Source: Saccharopolyspora elongata (GTDB lineage Bacteria; Actinomycetota; Actinomycetes; Mycobacteriales; Pseudonocardiaceae). Taken from it: DNA of 63,961 nucleotides. Positions 25,141 to 33,431 of the stretch are shown piece after piece (the first letter of the stretch is position 1; each line of letters starts with the position of its first letter). The translations under genes were made by a program, and so were the position numbers. The stretch lies in NCBI RefSeq assembly GCF_004348985.1, contig NZ_SMKW01000054.1:1-63961 (forward strand). The letters run 5' to 3'. The notes below the pieces were generated by a model. That model worked only from the letters and a program-made list of their open reading frames with translations, was not told the origin of the DNA and did not search any database.

Positions 25141-26394
25141 GTGGCCAGAACCTCGCTGGAATCCACCGAGATCGCGAAGCGGCTCGCCCGCCTGTCCGAG
25201 GTGGACGAGCACATCGCCCGCACGTACCCGGGCGCGAGCGCGGCCCGGCAGCCGGTGCACACCTGCTACGTGCCGGCGAGCAAGGTCGACGCCGACACGG
25301 TGCGGCAGTGGGGACGGGAGGCGCTGGCCGCGCTCGACCGGGACGCCGCCCGGCCCGAGGACCTCGTCGAGATCCTAGGCCTGGACGAGCAGATCGCCCG
25401 GGCCGTGCACCCGCGGGTGCGGGCGAAGCTGCAGAACTCGCCGGTCGAGGACCTGCGCATCGACTTCGAGGACGGCTACGGGCGGCCCGGCGACGACGTC
25501 GAGGACGCCGACGCCGAGCGGACCGCCGGGGTGGTCGCCGGGTGGTTGCGCGACGGCGTGGAGCCGGCGAACTTCGGCCTGCGGGTGAAGTCCTTCGACA
25601 CCCCGGAGCTGCGCGCCCGCTCGGTGCGCACGCTGGACGTCTTCCTCACCGCGTTGCTGCAGCAGTGGGGCAGCCTGCCCGCCGGATTCGTGCTCACCTT
25701 CCCGAAGGTCGTCGACGTCTCGCAGGTCGAGGTCTTCGTCGAGCTGCTGGAGCTCTTCGAGCAGCAGCTGGGCATGCCGGAGAAGTCGCTGCGCTTCGAG
25801 ATCCAGGTGGAGACCACGCAGTCCATCGTGGACTCGCACGGTCGCTTCGCGCTGCCGCTATTCCTGCGGGCGGGCGCTGGCCGGGTCACCGGGCTGCACT
25901 TCGGCACCTACGACTACACGGCCAGCTGCGGGCTGACCGCCGCGCACCAGCACCTCGCGCACCGCGCCTGCGACTTCGCGCGGCACGCGATGCAGGTGTC
26001 CGCCGCGGGCACCGGGGTGTTCCTGTCCGACGGCTCGACGAACGTGCTGCCGGTCGGCGACCAGGTGCACCACGGCTGGCGCACCCACTACGAGCTCACC
26101 CGCCGGTCCCTGGAGCACGGCTTCTACCAGGGCTGGGACCTGCACCCGGCGCAGCTGGTGACCCGCTACGCGGCGGTGTTCGCGGCGTTCCGCGACTCGG
26201 CTCCGGCGGAGGCGGCGCGGCTGTCGGCGTACGTGTCGGCCAGCGGCAGCGCGGTGCTGGACGAGCCGGCGACGGCGCGAGCGCTGGCGGCGTCCTTCGT
26301 GCGGGCGCTGGACAACGGCGCCACCGACGCGGACGAGGTCAAGGAGATGACGGGACTGGCGGAACCGGAGATCCGCAAGCTCGGCCGCCTCTAG
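25141..26394 (+). CDS. DUF6986 / HpcH-HpaI aldolase-like protein
   Basis: 417 residues. Features of a citrate-lyase-beta or PEP-enzyme-like TIM barrel are seen: RIDFEDGYG, LTFPKVV, RFEIQVETTQSI and LHFGTYDYTAS. Such proteins sit next to aceB and allantoin genes in Streptomyces and are usually left unassigned. AAGGGAG precedes the GTG. It probably acts on a 2-oxo acid or glyoxylate-derived compound, but the reaction is unknown. Confidence 0.75.
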   Translation: MARTSLESTEIAKRLARLSEVDEHIARTYPGASAARQPVHTCYVPASKVDADTVRQWGREALAALDRDAARPEDLVEILGLDEQIARAVHPRVRAKLQNSPVEDLRIDFEDGYGRPGDDVEDADAERTAGVVAGWLRDGVEPANFGLRVKSFDTPELRARSVRTLDVFLTALLQQWGSLPAGFVLTFPKVVDVSQVEVFVELLELFEQQLGMPEKSLRFEIQVETTQSIVDSHGRFALPLFLRAGAGRVTGLHFGTYDYTASCGLTAAHQHLAHRACDFARHAMQVSAAGTGVFLSDGSTNVLPVGDQVHHGWRTHYELTRRSLEHGFYQGWDLHPAQLVTRYAAVFAAFRDSAPAEAARLSAYVSASGSAVLDEPATARALAASFVRALDNGATDADEVKEMTGLAEPEIRKLGRL

Positions 26395-26396
26395 GC

Positions 26397-26432
26397 CGGT
26401 AGGCCGCCGGCCCCCGGCACCGGCGGCCCTCA
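26397..26432 (+). terminator. terminator after DUF6986 gene
   Basis: Stem GGCCGCCGG / CCGGCGGCC with a CCCCCGGCA loop just after the stop codon. Confidence 0.65.
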
Positions 26433-26499
26433 TCGCGTCAGCCGCCGTAGGTCGCGGCGTACGGCCGCGCGTCCCCGCCTTCGTCGGGGCTGCGACCAC

Positions 26500-26640
26500 A
26501 GGTCGTTCGGGCGCGGTACCGCTGATCCCGCACAACGTCCAGTAGGAGCCCAGCTCCGGGAGCGGAACCTCGTTCCACGCCCGGCCATCCCAGTGCTGCA
26601 CCGAGCCGCGCCGCCAGTCGTTGCCGTTCTTCGTCACCAT
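26500..26640 (-). pseudogene. remnant of a WD/beta-propeller-like protein gene
   Basis: In the minus frame starting at 26640, about 45 residues read SVQHWDGRAWNEVPLPELG then SYWTLCGISGTAPE. These resemble the repeated blades HWDG.AW..VPLP and W.L.GVSGTAP found in large actinobacterial propeller proteins. Similarity stops abruptly, and both ends of a normal protein are missing. The identification rests on remembered motif resemblance only. Confidence 0.35.
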
Positions 26641-26738
26641 TCCCGCGGGGGTCTGACCGGCGCCGTGGGCAGGGGTTGAAAGTCGGTGTTCGGTGTGAGC
26701 GGATGGGCACGGATCCGGCGGCTTGGAGGAGCGTGGCG

Positions 26739-27842
26739 ATGGAGATCAGGGGTGCGGTGCTGCAGGAATGCGGTCGGCCTGGGCCGTGGGAGCGGTCGCG
26801 GCCGCTCGCCGTCACCGAACTCGACCTCGACTCGCCCGGGCCGGGCGAGTTGCTCGTGCAGCTGGAGGCCGCCGGGGTCTGCCACTCCGATCTGTCCGTT
26901 GTGGACGGAAACCGGGTGCGCCCGGTGCCGATGCTGCTCGGGCACGAGGCCTGCGGCCGGGTCGCCGAGGTCGGCGCCGGCGTCACCGATCTCGCCGTCG
27001 GGCAGCGCGTCGTCCTGTACTTCGTGCCGCGGTGCGAGGAATGCGACGCGTGCCGAGCGGGTGGGCGGGCGCTGTGCTCGCCGGGCTGGGCCGCGAACGG
27101 TGCGGGCACGCTGCTCTCCGGCGCTCGCCGCCTGAAGTGGGACGGCCGCGAGGTGCACCACCACTGCGGCGTTTCCGGGTTCGCCACGCACGCCGTGGTC
27201 GACCGCCACTCCGTCGTGCCGGTCGCCGACGACGTGCCGCCGGAGATCGGCGCGCTGCTCGGCTGCGCGGTGCTCACCGGCGGTGGCGCGGTGAAGAACG
27301 CCGCCCGCATCGAGCCCGGCGAAGACGTCACGGTGGTGGGCGTCGGCGGGGTCGGCATGGCGGCGGTGCTGGTTGCGCTGGCCTGTGGCGCGGGCAGCGT
27401 GACCGTCGTGGATCCCTTGGCGGGCAAGCGGTCTCGCGGCCTCGAACTCGGCGCGACGAAGGCGTTGACGCCGGAGGAGGCCGTCGAATCCGGGCACAAG
27501 ACCTCGGTGGTCGTGGAGGCGAGCGGCAACGCGAAGGCGTTCGAGACGGCGGTTTCGGTGACCGCGCCCGCCGGGCGGACGGTCTCGGTCGGCCTGGCCT
27601 CGCCGGAGGCGCGGAGCAGCATCTCGCCATTGGCGCTGGTGAGCGAGACCCGCACGATCATCGGCTCGTTCCTCGGTTCCGGCCTGCCCGCGCAGGACAT
27701 CCCGGAGTACGCGGACCTGTGGCGGGCCGGGAAGCTGCCCGTCGACCAGCTGGTGTCGGGGACCATCGACCTGGACGACATCAACCACGCGATGGACGAG
27801 CTCGCCGCCGGGCGGGCCATGCGCCAGGTCATCCGCTTCTGA
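26739..27842 (+). CDS. zinc-dependent alcohol dehydrogenase (class III/MDR)
   Basis: 367 residues of the medium-chain dehydrogenase family. Catalytic zinc ligands lie in AGVCHSD and LLGHEACG. The structural zinc cluster is CEECDACRAGGRALC, and the Rossmann motif is VVGVGGVGMAAV. Resembles mycothiol/S-nitroso or aryl-alcohol dehydrogenases, but the substrate is not deducible. GGAGGAG precedes the start. No clear operon partner. Confidence 0.85.
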   Translation: MEIRGAVLQECGRPGPWERSRPLAVTELDLDSPGPGELLVQLEAAGVCHSDLSVVDGNRVRPVPMLLGHEACGRVAEVGAGVTDLAVGQRVVLYFVPRCEECDACRAGGRALCSPGWAANGAGTLLSGARRLKWDGREVHHHCGVSGFATHAVVDRHSVVPVADDVPPEIGALLGCAVLTGGGAVKNAARIEPGEDVTVVGVGGVGMAAVLVALACGAGSVTVVDPLAGKRSRGLELGATKALTPEEAVESGHKTSVVVEASGNAKAFETAVSVTAPAGRTVSVGLASPEARSSISPLALVSETRTIIGSFLGSGLPAQDIPEYADLWRAGKLPVDQLVSGTIDLDDINHAMDELAAGRAMRQVIRF

Positions 27843-27898
27843 TCCGTTTCGGCTGGGGCCTTTGCCGGGCCGTTCGCACGCTCCCGTACGAGTGGCCG

Positions 27899-28294
27899 CT
27901 ACGCGGCGGCTTCGGCGACGGTGAGGCTGTCCTCGTAGATGTGGTAGCGGGTGATCAGGCCGTCCTCGCCGGTCAGGTGCAGGGCGAACGGGGTGGTGAA
28001 GGCCCGGCCGTTGGCCCTGATGACCTGCGACACCTCGCCGAGCACCACCGCGTGCGGCCCGTCGACGAGGATGTGGCCGATGCGCGCCTCGGTTTCCCTG
28101 GGGACGAAACCGCCCAGCATCGTGCGGAAGAAATCGGCGACGTCGGCGCGCGTCGTGCAGTGCCGGATCCACGGCACCGCAGGCGATCCGACGATCTTCC
28201 AGTCGACGGTCTCGGCGAACAGCGCGGCGATGGCGTCGGGGTCGCCGCCGGCCAGGGTCTGCAGGAAGTCGTCGACGGTTTTCCTGAAGGTCAT
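27899..28294 (-). CDS. SnoaL-like/NTF2-fold protein
   Basis: 131 residues. The N-terminal FLQTLAGGDPDAIAALFAE and the mid-region RADVADFFRTMLGGF and HILVDGPHAVVLGE are typical of SnoaL-like or limonene-epoxide-hydrolase-type proteins of the NTF2 fold. GAGGAGA precedes the ATG. Members can be cyclases, isomerases or binding proteins. No substrate is indicated by the neighbours, ADH (convergent) and gerW (divergent). Confidence 0.75.
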   Translation of the reverse strand: MTFRKTVDDFLQTLAGGDPDAIAALFAETVDWKIVGSPAVPWIRHCTTRADVADFFRTMLGGFVPRETEARIGHILVDGPHAVVLGEVSQVIRANGRAFTTPFALHLTGEDGLITRYHIYEDSLTVAEAAA

Positions 28295-28352
28295 CGCGTC
28301 TCTCCTCGGATCGGAACTGCCACGAGTCTCGCGGCGATCCCGCATCGCGTCG

Positions 28353-28369
28353 ATTACCCCGCGGGTAAT
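28353..28369. promoter_or_regulatory. palindrome in SnoaL/gerW divergent interval
   Basis: ATTACCC-CGC-GGGTAAT, a perfect 7-bp inverted repeat between two divergent genes. Likely an operator, regulator unknown. Confidence 0.4.
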
Positions 28370-28444
28370 GGGAGAACTGCACGGCACGGCGCCGCGGCAC
28401 CGGCTAGCGTCGGTCCGGTCCGACAGCGTCGCGAGGAGCAGATC

Positions 28445-28771
28445 ATGGAAGAGCAGTCCGCCCGGGGGGACATCCTGGAGACGTTGGCCGAGCGGCTGGG
28501 CAAGCGCCAGGTCTTCGGTGAACCCGTGCGGCAGGGCGACACCACCCTGCTGCCGGTCGCTCACGTCCGCACCGGCGGCGGTCGCCACGGTCACGACGAC
28601 GGCGTCGGCATCGGCGTGGATGCCCGCCCGGTCGGCGCGTTCTCGGTCTCCGCCGACGGCAAGGTCGCCTGGCACCCGGCCGTCAACGTGAACAAGATCG
28701 TCTGGGGCGGCCAGCTGGCGCTCGCCGCCGTCATCGTCTCCTTCGCGATCGCCTTCCGCCGCAAGCGCTGA
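28445..28771 (+). CDS. GerW/YtfJ-family sporulation-type protein
   Basis: 108 residues. Residues 8-80 follow the GerW/YtfJ pattern (RLGKRQVFGEPVRQGDTTLLPVAHVRTGGG then GVGIGVDARPVGAFSV, broken here for length), ending in one C-terminal helix and FRRKR. Family members affect spore germination in Bacillus and are widespread in actinomycetes with unknown function. GAGGAG lies upstream of the ATG. Confidence 0.8.
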   Translation: MEEQSARGDILETLAERLGKRQVFGEPVRQGDTTLLPVAHVRTGGGRHGHDDGVGIGVDARPVGAFSVSADGKVAWHPAVNVNKIVWGGQLALAAVIVSFAIAFRRKR

Positions 28772-28778
28772 CCCGCGG

Positions 28779-29381
28779 TCAGGCCTTCGGGGCTCCGGCG
28801 GCGAAAGCCGGCGCCAGCTGCTCGAAGGCCCGGTCGATCGACTTCATCCGGTCCTCGTCGCCGCGCAGCCACTCCCGGGACGCGGTGTCGAGGGCCGCCG
28901 TCGCCGCGTTGGTCAGCAGATCCGCGGTGAACGCGTCGAGTCCGGAGCGTTCGCGCAGGACATCGGCGACGTCCTGGCGCCACTGCTCCCGCTTCTGGTG
29001 CAGCCGGGCTCGCAGCGACTGCGTCGTTTCGATCAGCCGGAGGCTGGTCGCGTCGCGCTGCGAGGAATGGATCTTCTCCGCCCAGCGGCGCAGCACGTGG
29101 TGCAGGCATGCCCACGGCGGCTGGTCGGCGGGCTGGGCGCGCAGGTCTTCGACGACCTGTTCGCCGAGCGCGTCGATCCCGCCGAAGACGGCGTCCTCCT
29201 TCGACGGGAAGTACCGGAAGAAGCTGCGCTTCGTCAGCCCAGCGGCCCGGGCTATCTCGTCCACGGTCGTCTCGTCGAAGCCGTGCTCGACGAACATCTC
29301 CAAGGCCAGCTCGGCGAGCTCCGTGCGGACCGCACGCCGCGCCCGCGCCCGCAGCCCATCGGTGCCACTCGCGCTGTTCAC
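28779..29381 (-). CDS. TetR-family repressor
   Basis: 200 residues. The N-terminal TetR helix-turn-helix (ELALEMFVEHGFDETTVDEI, then GLTKRSFFRYFPSKEDAVFG) and a variable C-terminal ligand domain are visible. GTG start. Divergent from the SDR gene with a shared 65-bp interval carrying an inverted repeat, so it most likely represses the SDR gene and itself. The inducer is unknown. Confidence 0.85.
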   Translation of the reverse strand: MNSASGTDGLRARARRAVRTELAELALEMFVEHGFDETTVDEIARAAGLTKRSFFRYFPSKEDAVFGGIDALGEQVVEDLRAQPADQPPWACLHHVLRRWAEKIHSSQRDATSLRLIETTQSLRARLHQKREQWRQDVADVLRERSGLDAFTADLLTNAATAALDTASREWLRGDEDRMKSIDRAFEQLAPAFAAGAPKA

Positions 29382-29389
29382 GCACCCTA

Positions 29390-29422
29390 GTCTACTTTAT
29401 GTCATCAGATGTCAAACTAGAC
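29390..29422. promoter_or_regulatory. TetR/SDR operator
   Basis: GTCTACTTT at 29390-29398 is inverted as AAACTAGAC at 29414-29422 (one mismatch), with ATGTCATC-AGATGTCA between, in the divergent promoter region. This is the likely TetR binding site. Confidence 0.5.
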
Positions 29423-29446
29423 ATTCGGTGACATGGGAGGCGAGAA

Positions 29447-30331
29447 GTGGCGACGATGAGCGGCAAGACGGTGCTCGTGACCGGTAGCACGGGTGGGATC
29501 GGCAAGGAGACGGCGCGCGGCCTCGCGCGGCTGGGGGCCGACGTGATCCTGGTGGGGCGCAACGCGGATCGAGCCGAAGCGGCGGCTGCGGAGCTCCGGC
29601 GCGACACCGGCAATCCCGGCGTCGAGGCGCTGATAGCCGACGTGACCAGGCGGGACGACCTGCGCCGCCTGGCGGAGCAGGTGAGGGCTCGCGACGGCGG
29701 CCTGCACGTGCTGATCAACAATGCCGGGGTTGCCAAGGAAAGCCGGGAGCTGACCGCGGACGGCGTCGAGATGGCGTTCGCGGCCAACGTCCTGGCCCCG
29801 TTCGTGCTCACCCATCTCCTGCTGCCCGAGCTTCGGCGCGCCGGTCGCGGGCGGGTCGTCAACATCGCCGGCGGGGTGCCGCGCGGCCGGATCGACCTGG
29901 ACAACCTGCAGGGCGAGAAGTCCTACGTGGGGCTCGCGTTCTACAACCAGACCAAGCTCGCGCTGATGGCGATGAGCTGCGCCTTCGCCGAGCGCCTGCG
30001 GGAGTCGGGGATCACGATCAACGTCGCGTATCCCGGACACGCCTACACGTCCATGAACAAGAACCTGACGACGAGCGCGTATCCGTTGGCGGCGCGGCCG
30101 GTGGTGCCGCTGCTGAGGATCCTCATGCCGGTCATCTACGGCGGTGCGGCTGTGGAGAAAGCGGCCGCTTCCAGCATTCGCCTGGCGTCCGATCCGGGCC
30201 TCGCCGAAGTGCACGGCGTCTACTTCAACAGCAAGGCCGAACGCGCCCCGTGGCCGGCGAGCGTCCGCGACCGGCGCAACCGGGACGCGATCTGGGCGCT
30301 GTGCCGGGAGCTCGGCCGGATCGAGGGTTGA
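29447..30331 (+). CDS. short-chain dehydrogenase/reductase
   Basis: 294 residues. NAD(P)-binding TGSTGGIGKETAR, the NNAG motif in LINNAGVA and the catalytic pair Y...K in FYNQTKLAL are present (YNQTK, the retinol-dehydrogenase/WWOX-like variant of YxxxK). GGGAGG lies six bases before the GTG. Controlled presumably by the divergent TetR gene. The substrate is unknown. Confidence 0.85.
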   Translation: MATMSGKTVLVTGSTGGIGKETARGLARLGADVILVGRNADRAEAAAAELRRDTGNPGVEALIADVTRRDDLRRLAEQVRARDGGLHVLINNAGVAKESRELTADGVEMAFAANVLAPFVLTHLLLPELRRAGRGRVVNIAGGVPRGRIDLDNLQGEKSYVGLAFYNQTKLALMAMSCAFAERLRESGITINVAYPGHAYTSMNKNLTTSAYPLAARPVVPLLRILMPVIYGGAAVEKAAASSIRLASDPGLAEVHGVYFNSKAERAPWPASVRDRRNRDAIWALCRELGRIEG

Positions 30332-30332
30332 T

Positions 30333-30647
30333 TCAGCGGCCGTCTTCGCGGTCGGCCGCCGCCAGGATCGTGTCGAGCAGGCCGGGGAACCTGGCTTCGA
30401 GGTCGTCGTGGCGCAGCGACAGCAGGTTCTCCCGGCCGGACGGCTGCTGCCAGATCACGCCGCTGTCCCGCAGCACCCGCCAATGCCTGGTCAGGGTCGA
30501 CTTCGACACGCCTTCGACGATGCTTCCGCAGCTCTGCTCGCCGCCGGTGGCGAGCGCGCGGACGATGGTCATCCGCAGCGGGTTGGCCAGCGCGGAGAGC
30601 ACGTCCTGCAGCTGGATCTGGTCGCGGTCCGGATGCGTGTCGATCAC
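30333..30647 (-). CDS. ArsR-family winged-helix regulator
   Basis: About 104 residues from GTG 30647; a TTG at 30665 would lie inside the operator. The core LQDVLSALANPLRMTIVRAL, GGEQSCGSIVEGVSKSTLTRHWRVLRDSGV is ArsR-like, split here for length. Divergent from a drug-efflux MFS gene that it probably controls. One Cys in GEQSCG might sense thiol-reactive ligands; speculative. Confidence 0.78.
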   Translation of the reverse strand: MIDTHPDRDQIQLQDVLSALANPLRMTIVRALATGGEQSCGSIVEGVSKSTLTRHWRVLRDSGVIWQQPSGRENLLSLRHDDLEARFPGLLDTILAAADREDGR

Positions 30648-30655
30648 CTCGTCGA

Positions 30656-30732
30656 GTCTACGCAAAAGTACGCGTAGACGTGAACAGACTTCCGTTCGAT
30701 TGTTGACGCATATGTGAACTGTTCACTAGTGT
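30656..30732 (+). promoter_or_regulatory. MFS promoter and ArsR operators
   Basis: Perfect inverted repeat GTCTACGC-N8-GCGTAGAC at 30656-30679. Then TTGACG (30703-30708) and TAGTGT (30727-30732) lie 18 bases apart, with a second perfect palindrome GTGAAC-T-GTTCAC (30714-30726) filling the spacer. The spacer palindrome would block RNA polymerase when bound. Confidence 0.55.
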
Positions 30733-30772
30733 GCGTACAGTCAATCAAGATCAATCGAATGGAAGGGCCGAC

Positions 30773-32173
30773 ATGTCCGCGCTCTCGACATCGCCGCCCG
30801 ACACCGGTCGCAGCCTGGGGTGGAGCCTGGCGCTACTGGCCCTGGCGCAGCTGATCTTCTCGCTGGACCTGAACATCGTGTTCGTCGCGCTCCCGGAGAT
30901 CGGCGCCGAACTGGGCTTCCCGAACCAGACCCAGCAGTGGGTGGTCGGCGCCTACGCGGTGTTCGCGGGGGGCTTCCTGCTGCTCGGCGGCCGGGCGGCC
31001 GACCTGTTCGGCCGCCGCCGGATGTTCGTCGCGGCCCTCGCTGTCTACGCGGCCTCGTCGCTGGCCGGCGGGCTGGCGACCGGCCCCGGGCTGATCATCG
31101 CCGCGCGCATGGTGCAGGGCATCGGCGGCGCGATGCTGCTGCCGTCGACGCTCTCGCTGATCAACACGCTGTTCGAGGAGGGGCCGCGGCGGAACCGGGC
31201 GCTCGCGGTGTGGGGCGGGGCGGGCGCCAGCGGGCTCACCGTGGGCGCCCTGCTGGGCGGCATCCTGACCGAGTTCTTCGGCTGGCCGGCGGTTTTCTAC
31301 GTGAACGTGCCGTTGGCCGGGCTGGTCGCGGTCGCCGCGCTGGTCGTCATTCCGCGCGATGCGGCCGCGCAACGCGGGCGGCGCTTCGACGTGCCGGGCG
31401 CGCTGACGGTCACCGGCGGCGCCACGCTGCTCGTGTACGCGCTCGTGCAGGGAGCCGAAGTCGGTTGGGGCGCAACGGATGTAGTCGTGGCTGCGGCGCT
31501 CGCGGTGGTGCTGCTCGTCGCGTTCGCGTTCATCGAGGTGCGCAGCGCGGATCCGCTGATGCCGCCGCGCCTGCTGCGCAACCGGAGCCTCGTCGTCGGT
31601 GTCAGCGCTACGTTCGTCTACATGGGCACGTTCGGTGCGCTGCCGTACTTCCTCACGATCCTCTTCCAGCAGGTGCACGGATTCAGCGCGCTGCAGACCG
31701 GGCTCGGCTTCCTGCTGCCGGCACTGGCGATCGCCGCCGGAACGCAGCTCGGCGAGCGCGCCGCCACCCGGTTCGGCACCCGTGCCACGCTCGTGGCGGG
31801 CGGCGTCATCGGAGTGGTCGGGACGGCGATCCTGGCCGTCGGCTTCCAGGACGGTGCGGGCTACCTCGTCGCGGTTCCCGGGCTTCTGGTCTCCGGCGTC
31901 GGGCAGGGGATCACCTGGACCGCGATGTGGATCGCGGCCGGATCCGGCGTCGCCGCAGGGGAACAGGGCGTCGCGTCCGGCATGGCTTCGACGACGCTGA
32001 ACCTGGGCAACGCCATCGGCATCGCCGCGCTGACCGCCGTCGCCTACTCCGGGCACAGCGCCGAGACCGCCGTGCTGGCGGGCGGCGGGCGGCTCGCGGT
32101 GCTGCTCGCGGCGGTGGGGATGGTACTCGGGGTGCTGCTCGCGTTCGCCTTGCCGCGCAAGGAGATCCGGTAG
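30773..32173 (+). CDS. MFS drug-efflux transporter (DHA2/EmrB-QacA type)
   Basis: 466 residues, about 14 hydrophobic segments. Motif A-like GGRAADLFGRRRMF and motif C-like GASGLTVGALLGGIL are visible, plus LDLNIVFVALPEI in helix 1 (the D1 acidic position of DHA2 carriers). GGAAGGG precedes the ATG. Exports small toxic compounds by proton antiport in the family. Substrate unknown. Regulated presumably by the divergent ArsR protein. Confidence 0.87.
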   Translation: MSALSTSPPDTGRSLGWSLALLALAQLIFSLDLNIVFVALPEIGAELGFPNQTQQWVVGAYAVFAGGFLLLGGRAADLFGRRRMFVAALAVYAASSLAGGLATGPGLIIAARMVQGIGGAMLLPSTLSLINTLFEEGPRRNRALAVWGGAGASGLTVGALLGGILTEFFGWPAVFYVNVPLAGLVAVAALVVIPRDAAAQRGRRFDVPGALTVTGGATLLVYALVQGAEVGWGATDVVVAAALAVVLLVAFAFIEVRSADPLMPPRLLRNRSLVVGVSATFVYMGTFGALPYFLTILFQQVHGFSALQTGLGFLLPALAIAAGTQLGERAATRFGTRATLVAGGVIGVVGTAILAVGFQDGAGYLVAVPGLLVSGVGQGITWTAMWIAAGSGVAAGEQGVASGMASTTLNLGNAIGIAALTAVAYSGHSAETAVLAGGGRLAVLLAAVGMVLGVLLAFALPRKEIR

Positions 32174-32174
32174 C

Positions 32175-33086
32175 TCAGGTGTCGATGGTCTCCGGGTTCA
32201 TGCCGGACCAGGCGATCAGGCGGTCCGCGACCTCGCCCACCGTCGGACGGGACTTCGGGTCCGGGTCGAGGCAGGCGTCGACGGTGCGGGACAGCGCCGC
32301 GGGCAGGCGTCGGTGGGTGCGCAGCGGCGCGGCAGTGTTGTGCCGCTGCGGGTAGTAGCGGGTGCCGTCATCGTTGCGCCCGCTGGAGGACACCTCGGCC
32401 CACGGTGTGGTGCCCGAAAGGGCCTCGTACAACGTGATGCCGAGGCCCCAGGTGTCCGCCGCCGGCGTCATCTCGCCGCCGGCCGCCTGCTCCGGGGAGA
32501 GGTAGTCGAACGTCCCGGCCGAGCTGTGCTCGCCGATCCGGCAGGCGAGGCTGAGGTCGAGCAGCACCGCCCGGCCGCCGACCTCGACCACGTTCGACGG
32601 CTTCACGTCGATGTGCACCCAGCCGCGGCGGTGCAGATAGCCGAGCACCGAGCACAGCTGGATGCCCAGCACCGCGGTGTCGACCGGCCGCAGCCGCCCG
32701 AGCTCCTCGATCAGGAAGCCCAGCGTGTGCCCCGGCAGCGTCTCGGTGATCACCACCGGCCGCGCCGGCTCGTCGGCCTGCGCGATCTCGTAGCCGCGCA
32801 CCAGGTGCGGATGCGTGAACTGGGTCAGCAGCACGCCTTCGTTGCGCAGCCAGCCGATCGCGCGCTCGTCCGCGGCGCGCTCCGGCCGGACGGTCTTGGC
32901 GATGCAGCGGCAGGACCGCTCCTCGCTCCACACGTCGTAGACGTCCAGCCGGCTGCCGCGGCGCAGGTGCCCGACGACCCGGTAGCCGGGGGCGAGCACG
33001 TCACCCGGCGCGAGCGGCGGTCCCGGCGGTCCCCAGTCCTGGTCGGGTTCGCCGTAGTAGTAGGAGCTCAACGAATCGATCAGCAC
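32175..33086 (-). CDS. serine/threonine-kinase-like protein with atypical catalytic loop
   Basis: 303 residues. ATP-binding Lys64 (CIAK), catalytic loop H158-I-D160...N165 and DLS at 177-179 in place of DFG, then YLSPEQ (APE position). The usual HRD Arg is Ile, so it would not need activation-loop phosphorylation, or it is weakly active. No glycine-rich GxGxxG and no transmembrane helix. The frame continues to 33464, but that extension overlaps a real gene in another frame and is dismissed. Start at GTG 33086 is the best guess. Confidence 0.75.
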   Translation of the reverse strand: MLIDSLSSYYYGEPDQDWGPPGPPLAPGDVLAPGYRVVGHLRRGSRLDVYDVWSEERSCRCIAKTVRPERAADERAIGWLRNEGVLLTQFTHPHLVRGYEIAQADEPARPVVITETLPGHTLGFLIEELGRLRPVDTAVLGIQLCSVLGYLHRRGWVHIDVKPSNVVEVGGRAVLLDLSLACRIGEHSSAGTFDYLSPEQAAGGEMTPAADTWGLGITLYEALSGTTPWAEVSSSGRNDDGTRYYPQRHNTAAPLRTHRRLPAALSRTVDACLDPDPKSRPTVGEVADRLIAWSGMNPETIDT

Positions 33087-33109
33087 CGAACCGAGCCGAT
33101 TGCGCGGCG

Positions 33110-33310
33110 TCAGCTGTGGCTGCGACGGCGGTAGTGGCCGTGGCCGCTGCTGCTCGAGTGGCGGCGACGGCGGTGCCCGCTGCTGCTGTCGTACCGGCGG
33201 CGGTGCCCACCGCTGCTCGAATGCCTGCGGCGGTGCCCGCCGCTGCTGGAGTGCCCGTGCGAATGGTGCTTCGCCGGCGACACCATCTTGAACAGCTTCG
33301 AAAGGTCCAT
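33110..33310 (-). CDS. His/Ser/Arg-rich repeat protein upstream of the kinase
   Basis: 66 residues. MDLSKLFKMVSPAKHHSHGH, followed by three or four degenerate repeats of SSSGGHRRR/SSSGHRRRR, ending GHGHYRRRSHS. Strongly basic, with 13 or so His and many Ser. GGGAGC lies upstream of the ATG, and the kinase starts 23 bases after its stop. Ser next to Arg makes it a plausible phosphorylation target, and the His/Arg content would bind metal or nucleic acid; both are inference. No known family. Confidence 0.6.
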   Translation of the reverse strand: MDLSKLFKMVSPAKHHSHGHSSSGGHRRRHSSSGGHRRRYDSSSGHRRRRHSSSSGHGHYRRRSHS

Positions 33311-33431
33311 CGGCCCAGCTCCCGGATCGATCGGTGGCCGCGCGGTCGCGCGGTCCTGTGATCATTGTTCCTGGATTCGGGGGCGCGGTCGAGGAATTTT
33401 GCACCTTTCGCGGATTCGGCCCAATGGCGGA

